Assembly (NCBI GenBank): GCA_003024985.2
Contig: PXIH01S0016987.1
Strand: one strand, 5' to 3'
From: Euperipatoides rowelli
Taxonomy: Eukaryota > Onychophora > Udeonychophora > Euonychophora > Peripatopsidae
DNA: 11,480 nucleotides
How positions within the stretch are numbered: the first letter of the stretch is position 1; every line of letters begins with the position of its first letter. The notes under the pieces were generated by a model that worked only from the letters and a program-made list of their open reading frames with translations, made no database searches and had not been told where the DNA came from. This document shows positions 8,396-11,480 of the stretch, one piece after another. Made by a program: the position numbers and the translations under genes.

Positions 8396-9100
8396 TATAA
8401 AAGGAAGATGGACAGTTATAGACCATTTGCAGTGCCAATTGTGATATGTTATTTATGAACATTATGAAGGAATGGTTGGAGGAGGAAAGTATAGTTGAGG
8501 AATTACAATATGGTTTTAGGAAGGATTGGAATTTTTGGGATTATGTATTTATTAAATTACACAAAATGTGTAATAATAATTGTTTTTTTTTAGATATAAA
8601 AAAGGCATATGATATTGTAAATAGCGATTTATTATGGGGGATACAGGAGAAGGTGGGTTTAAATGAAAAGTAGTTAGGAGTTTTAGTAAGGATTTATACG
8701 GAGAATAAAATTGTTGTACAATGGGCGGATTTGTCATCTATGAAGAAGAATTAAAAAGAGTATAAGACATTGATGTCTGATATCAGCTTTAGTATTTATA
8801 ATATACTTAAGATAGGGAGGTGATTGTGGAAAGTGATAAGGGTATGGATATGAGAGAGGAGGGAAGGAAATTACCAGGGTTAATGTTTGCAGATGATGAT
8901 GTATTATTTGCAAAGATTAAGGAAGATTTATAAGAATTTAAAATGAATATATGTGGAAAGGAACTTAGGTTAAATTTAATAAAGAGAACACTAAAGTATG
9001 TGGATAAATGAGGAATATAAATGGTCAGGTGGTTAAATGGGAATGAAGTTGATGAGATTAATGAATGAGTAGCCTATTAAGGTATAAATGAGGGAGAGAA
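8396..9100 (+). pseudogene. LINE B reverse transcriptase catalytic core, after the insertion
   Basis: This is the polymerase core. YKRKMDSYRPFAVPIVIC (8396-8449) is the 'NYRPI' block. An open frame at 8446-8673 carries EEESIVEELQYGFRK, then FLDIKKAYD at 8587-8613 with the first catalytic Asp, and SDLLWGIQEKVGL. The QGD-SP block is badly damaged but leaves MSDISFSIYN near 8773-8802. The catalytic motif FADDDVLFA is intact at 8886-8912, followed by GKELRLNL. Both catalytic aspartate sites survive, but stops and shifts separate the blocks. The element could not make a working enzyme. Domain order is standard for LINE ORF2. Confidence 0.88.
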
Positions 9101-9299
9101 TTATTTAGAGGGGTGGGAAAAATAAAGAAAAATAAGGGTTTAAAAAAGAAATTAGGTTTTATGAGTTATAGTAGATGAGGTGATAATATTGTTGTGGAAA
9201 TTAGTTGCTGTATCGGGGATAATGAAAGAAAGTGATGTTTTAGTGATGTCATGAAAATTAAGGAATAAGATGCAAAAGGAAATGGGAAGTGTGGCGTTA

Positions 9300-10085
9300 G
9301 GGCAACGTTTTTTACAGCCATTGAAACAATACAAAGTGAGATGGGATGGAATTTGTTTAAGAATAGAGAAGCGAAAGCCAAATTGAAGAGGTTGGGAATG
9401 ATCAGTCGAGTAATAATAGGGTGTGTAAATGGGTATTAGAGATGGTATGTTGAGGGCAAGGAAATTGAGATGGCATAAAATGATCATACAATTGGTTGGA
9501 AAATTTGATAGGGATAGGTTAAGTATATAAGTTATTGAGTTTATGGGAAGGGATATTGGATTTTTGGGTAAAGATATACAGTAGCTATATGGGATAAGAT
9601 AGATGAATTAGTTAATGAGGGGGAGAGATGGCATTGAGGGAATGAAAAGGAAAACTTTGCTTGTATTATAGGAATAAAAGAAATATTAGGGAAGAGGTGA
9701 TTTGTATGGTAATGATAGGGGGAGTTATTTGTTATTTCAAGCAAGGTCAGGTAGTATGAAGATGAAAGTTAGAATGAGGAACATTAGTAGGCTAGTAATG
9801 ATGAGAATAAGAATTGTAAGTTATGTGGGGGGGAAGGGAATGAAGACTTGGAGCGTATGATGATAGAATGTAATGAATAAGAGAGAGAGAAATGAGTTAT
9901 AATGGATTTTTAAATTGGGAAGAATTGGATGATAGTGATAGAGTATTAATTAATTGGCTAGGTTTGAGGGAGGAGGGCCGAGGGAGTGAATTAGATTCAA
10001 GTAAAATGTTTACTGGTTGATTGGGAAAGGCGGTTAATGGCTTTATAAAGGTTGGTGTAAGATAACATTCAGTAAAAATTGGATG
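9300..10085 (+). pseudogene. LINE B ORF2 C-terminal region with Cys-rich knuckle
   Basis: After the RT core, frames read IETIQSEMGWNLFKNREAKA, KLKRLGMISRVI (about 9319-9415), then GMKRKTLLVLY (9638-9670) and NIREEVIC. LLFQARSGSMKMKVRM (about 9732-9779) comes next, a stretch typical of LINE ORF2 C-termini. A knuckle of CCHC type follows: CKLC at 9815-9826, then Cys again at 9869-9871. The expected His five residues before the last Cys is Arg (CGT), a one-base change from CAT. The segment LNWEELDDSDRVLINWLGL (about 9913-9969) leads toward a likely C-terminus near 10080. This region binds nucleic acid in related elements. Several stops interrupt it. Confidence 0.75.
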
Positions 10086-10090
10086 ACTCC

Positions 10091-10253
10091 GGAGTAATTG
10101 ATTAAATTATCATACAATTCTAAATTTAGATAAGTTTTTTAAGAGATCTATCACCCTATGGTGGTGTAGTAACAATAAAGTTAACTGTCATTCCAAACCA
10201 GCATGTCTTGAATACATCACGGCCATAACAAACTAAGGACTTGCAAGCATGAT
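10091..10253. other. Junction between LINE B and LINE C
   Basis: C content returns to normal and no coding is seen. AATAAA at 10174-10179 could be a polyadenylation signal of LINE B, but no poly-A tail follows it. The exact 3' end of LINE B cannot be placed. The last bases before 10254 are the flank at the 3' end of LINE C. Confidence 0.4.
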
Positions 10254-10273
10254 AAATTTATTTATTTATTAAT
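10254..10273 (-). repeat. TAAA-type microsatellite tail of LINE C
   Basis: On the plus strand this is AAATTTATTTATTTATTAAT. Read on the minus strand it is a short (TAAA)n run placed where a LINE 3' terminus is expected. Confidence 0.55.
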
Positions 10274-10639
10274 TACAAGATTTAAACAACAGGGTCTATA
10301 CATGGTGTAACAAACAATACACATGAAATAACATTTACAGTGACCAATTTTAGCCTATATGAACTATTGACCTAAAACAAGCATAATAACTAAACAAACA
10401 TCTTGTGTATGTCATGTCCAGAAATAAATTGGAAGGCAGATTAAACTCTAACTAGTTTTTAACATAACTTGGAAACTATACATTAACGGAAAAAGCCATA
10501 ACAGGCTTGGTAAGATGGCTGGAACAGTTTTACAGAGAATATTGTACTCGCACATATCAGTTATAAATTCACACATCAAAGCCTAGCTCTATATGGTTTA
10601 CATACATAACAAAACCAAAATATAAATTTTCAAAATATA

Positions 10640-11240
10640 CTCTCAAAGGTATCCTTTTAACAACTGTGTTTATAGCATTTTTAAAACCATTGAAACTTTC
10701 CTCAAACCAATCATTAGGAAAACTATTCCAAACTCCTATAGATTTTTTAATATAGAATTTTAAGCCATATATTACATCCCCTTTGAATATTTAGTGAGAA
10801 AGGATGAGATCTTTTATTAGAACTTGCATTAATTTTAAACAACCTACCTCTATTTTTCCCAATAACAATTTCTTTATATAAGATCATTCCTTAAAATTCT
10901 TTGCATTGGAGTAATACTATTTTTTTCAATCTATCTTCATATTTTAAATGTTTTAAACCCATGATTTTTTTAGTAATAGGCCTAGTAGGCCTACATATTG
11001 TTTTTTCTCATTTAATTTTATCAAATTTATTATGTACAGTAGGCTATTTGATAAATTACTAAACCATAATCAATGATGGGTAATAATAAGATATAAATCA
11101 CAATATTAAATGTTCCAAGTTTTATATATTTTAGATTATTTTTTAAAATCCAAACTTTCTTTTTTATTCAGATGTATATTAAATGTAAGGTTTTCTTCAA
11201 GTGTAACTCCAAGGTCTTTGTGTTGTTTTTTAAAACTATT
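10640..11240 (-). pseudogene. LINE C reverse transcriptase C-terminal region, decayed
   Basis: On the minus strand, in order: KQHKDLGVTLEENLTFNIHL (KDLGV at 11219-11205), the classic block after the RT palm. Then TFNIVIYILLLPIIDYGLVIY (PIIDYG at 11080-11063, one frame away), ITKKIMGLKHLKYEDRLKKI (about 10977-10918), and KEIVIGKNRGRLFKIN. Last is SIGVWNSFPNDWFEESFNGF (WNSFPNDW at 10730-10707) with FKNAINTVVKRIP. This matches the final third of Jockey/CR1-type LINE proteins in block order. It is a different family from LINE A, since the equivalent blocks differ. Stops and at least two frameshifts are present, and the catalytic RT core is absent from the window. Confidence 0.75.
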
Positions 11241-11335
11241 TTCTAAGTCTTTTTTATTTTACTATATGTTCTATCTAGATATTATTATAAAATATTTCTA
11301 AGTCTTTTTATATTTTAGTTATTAGATACAGGGGT

Positions 11336-11480
11336 CTAAGAACTTGAAAAAAATTAGGTGCCCTTCAGACACCCAAGTTATAAAGTTTACAGGCCCGGAA
11401 TTTTAGTTTAGGAGCCCAGCTTTCAAAAGCACTTTTAAGTAATTTTTTTTTTTTTTAAGAATGCTAGCTATAGCTTTTAT
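11336..11480. other. Unassigned sequence at the window end
   Basis: No coding signal is visible. T14 lies at 11443-11456. It may be the unreadable upstream part of LINE C or another insertion. Confidence 0.4.

Larger units (their letters stand above)
5206..10090 (+). mobile_element. LINE B: near full-length decayed non-LTR retrotransposon with SGNH domain
   Basis: A single left-to-right LINE carries, in order, a charged ORF1-like N-terminus, an SGNH/GDSL-esterase-like domain, an AP-type endonuclease, an RT and a C-terminal Cys-rich knuckle. Boundaries are approximate. The left edge is where the Tc1-like sequence stops and C-poor DNA begins; the right edge is where normal C content returns. 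Esterase domains in ORF1 are known from CR1/L2-group LINEs, which suggests that affinity but does not prove it. Many stops and frameshifts make it inactive, and a 749-bp insertion splits the RT. The coding strand is purine-rich and almost lacks C. For example, 6121-6180 has 27 A, 21 G, 11 T and 1 C. Confidence 0.85.
10254..11335 (-). mobile_element. LINE C: 3' part of a second non-LTR retrotransposon family, minus strand
   Basis: On the minus strand an RT C-terminal region (about 11240-10640) is followed by about 370 bases of 3' untranslated sequence. It ends at TAATTAATAAATAAATAAATTT (complement of 10252-10273). A short TAAA-type tail is common in LINEs that lack poly-A. LINE C therefore points at LINE B tail-to-tail. 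The upstream limit is uncertain; coding becomes unreadable beyond about 11240. Confidence 0.7.

Noticed and set aside
9152-9744. Three minus-strand open frames (9152-9487, 9166-9381, 9541-9744)
   Set aside because: Antisense shadows of the LINE B C-terminal coding region, arising from the same base skew.
5206-10090. C-to-T editing as the sole cause of C depletion
   Set aside because: The region is about 80% purine where counted, and the Arg and Gly codons are naturally C-free. Conversion of C to T would raise T, which is not high. Only a contribution, as in a likely CAA-to-TAA stop at 6065-6067, remains possible.
11110-11301. Plus-strand 63-residue open frame
   Set aside because: Antisense to the LINE C RT region, whose minus-strand block KDLGV lies inside it.
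1-11480. CRISPR array, tandem gene cluster or bacterial operon
   Set aside because: No regularly spaced repeats, no ribosome-binding-site-led reading frames and no intact genes were seen on either strand.

Overview
This window looks like intergenic or intronic DNA from an animal, probably an aquatic invertebrate. That reading rests on high A+T content, no bacterial gene structure, several decayed non-LTR retrotransposons (LINEs) of animal type, a probable Tc1/mariner transposase fragment, and a strong excess of the palindrome TAGGCCTA. The phylum is inference. I found no intact cellular gene, tRNA, rRNA or CRISPR array. Every protein-like signal comes from broken mobile elements.

Layout: (1) About 320-1519 (+) is a 3' portion of LINE A, with reverse transcriptase (RT) motifs, a C-terminal region and a 17-A tail. 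(2) 1520-4910 is non-coding and AT-rich. It holds poly-A tracts and a dispersed hairpin-forming repeat built on GGACCCACTTGCCCC and its complement. (3) About 4965-5205 (-) is a probable Tc1/mariner transposase fragment. (4) About 5206-10090 (+) is LINE B, the main object here: a nearly full-length but heavily mutated element. In order it carries a charged N-terminal region, an SGNH/GDSL-esterase-like domain, an AP-type endonuclease, an RT, and a C-terminal Cys-rich knuckle. Its coding strand is extremely poor in C, with C-free runs of 109 and 132 bases. (5) 7641-8389 is a 749-bp non-coding insertion inside the RT of LINE B, flanked by the 6-bp direct repeat GGGAAG. Removing it and one repeat copy rejoins the RT in frame. 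(6) About 10254-11240 (-) is the 3' portion of LINE C, lying tail-to-tail with LINE B and ending in a TAAA-type tail.

The elements do not work together as a system. The window records successive insertions: LINE B abuts a broken DNA-transposon fragment, and LINE B was later interrupted by the 749-bp element. Part of that insertion (31 bp) is repeated exactly just upstream of LINE B. The least expected observations are the C-depletion of LINE B, the shared 31-mer, and the GGACCCACTTGCCCC hairpin family. I see no convincing undescribed functional system.
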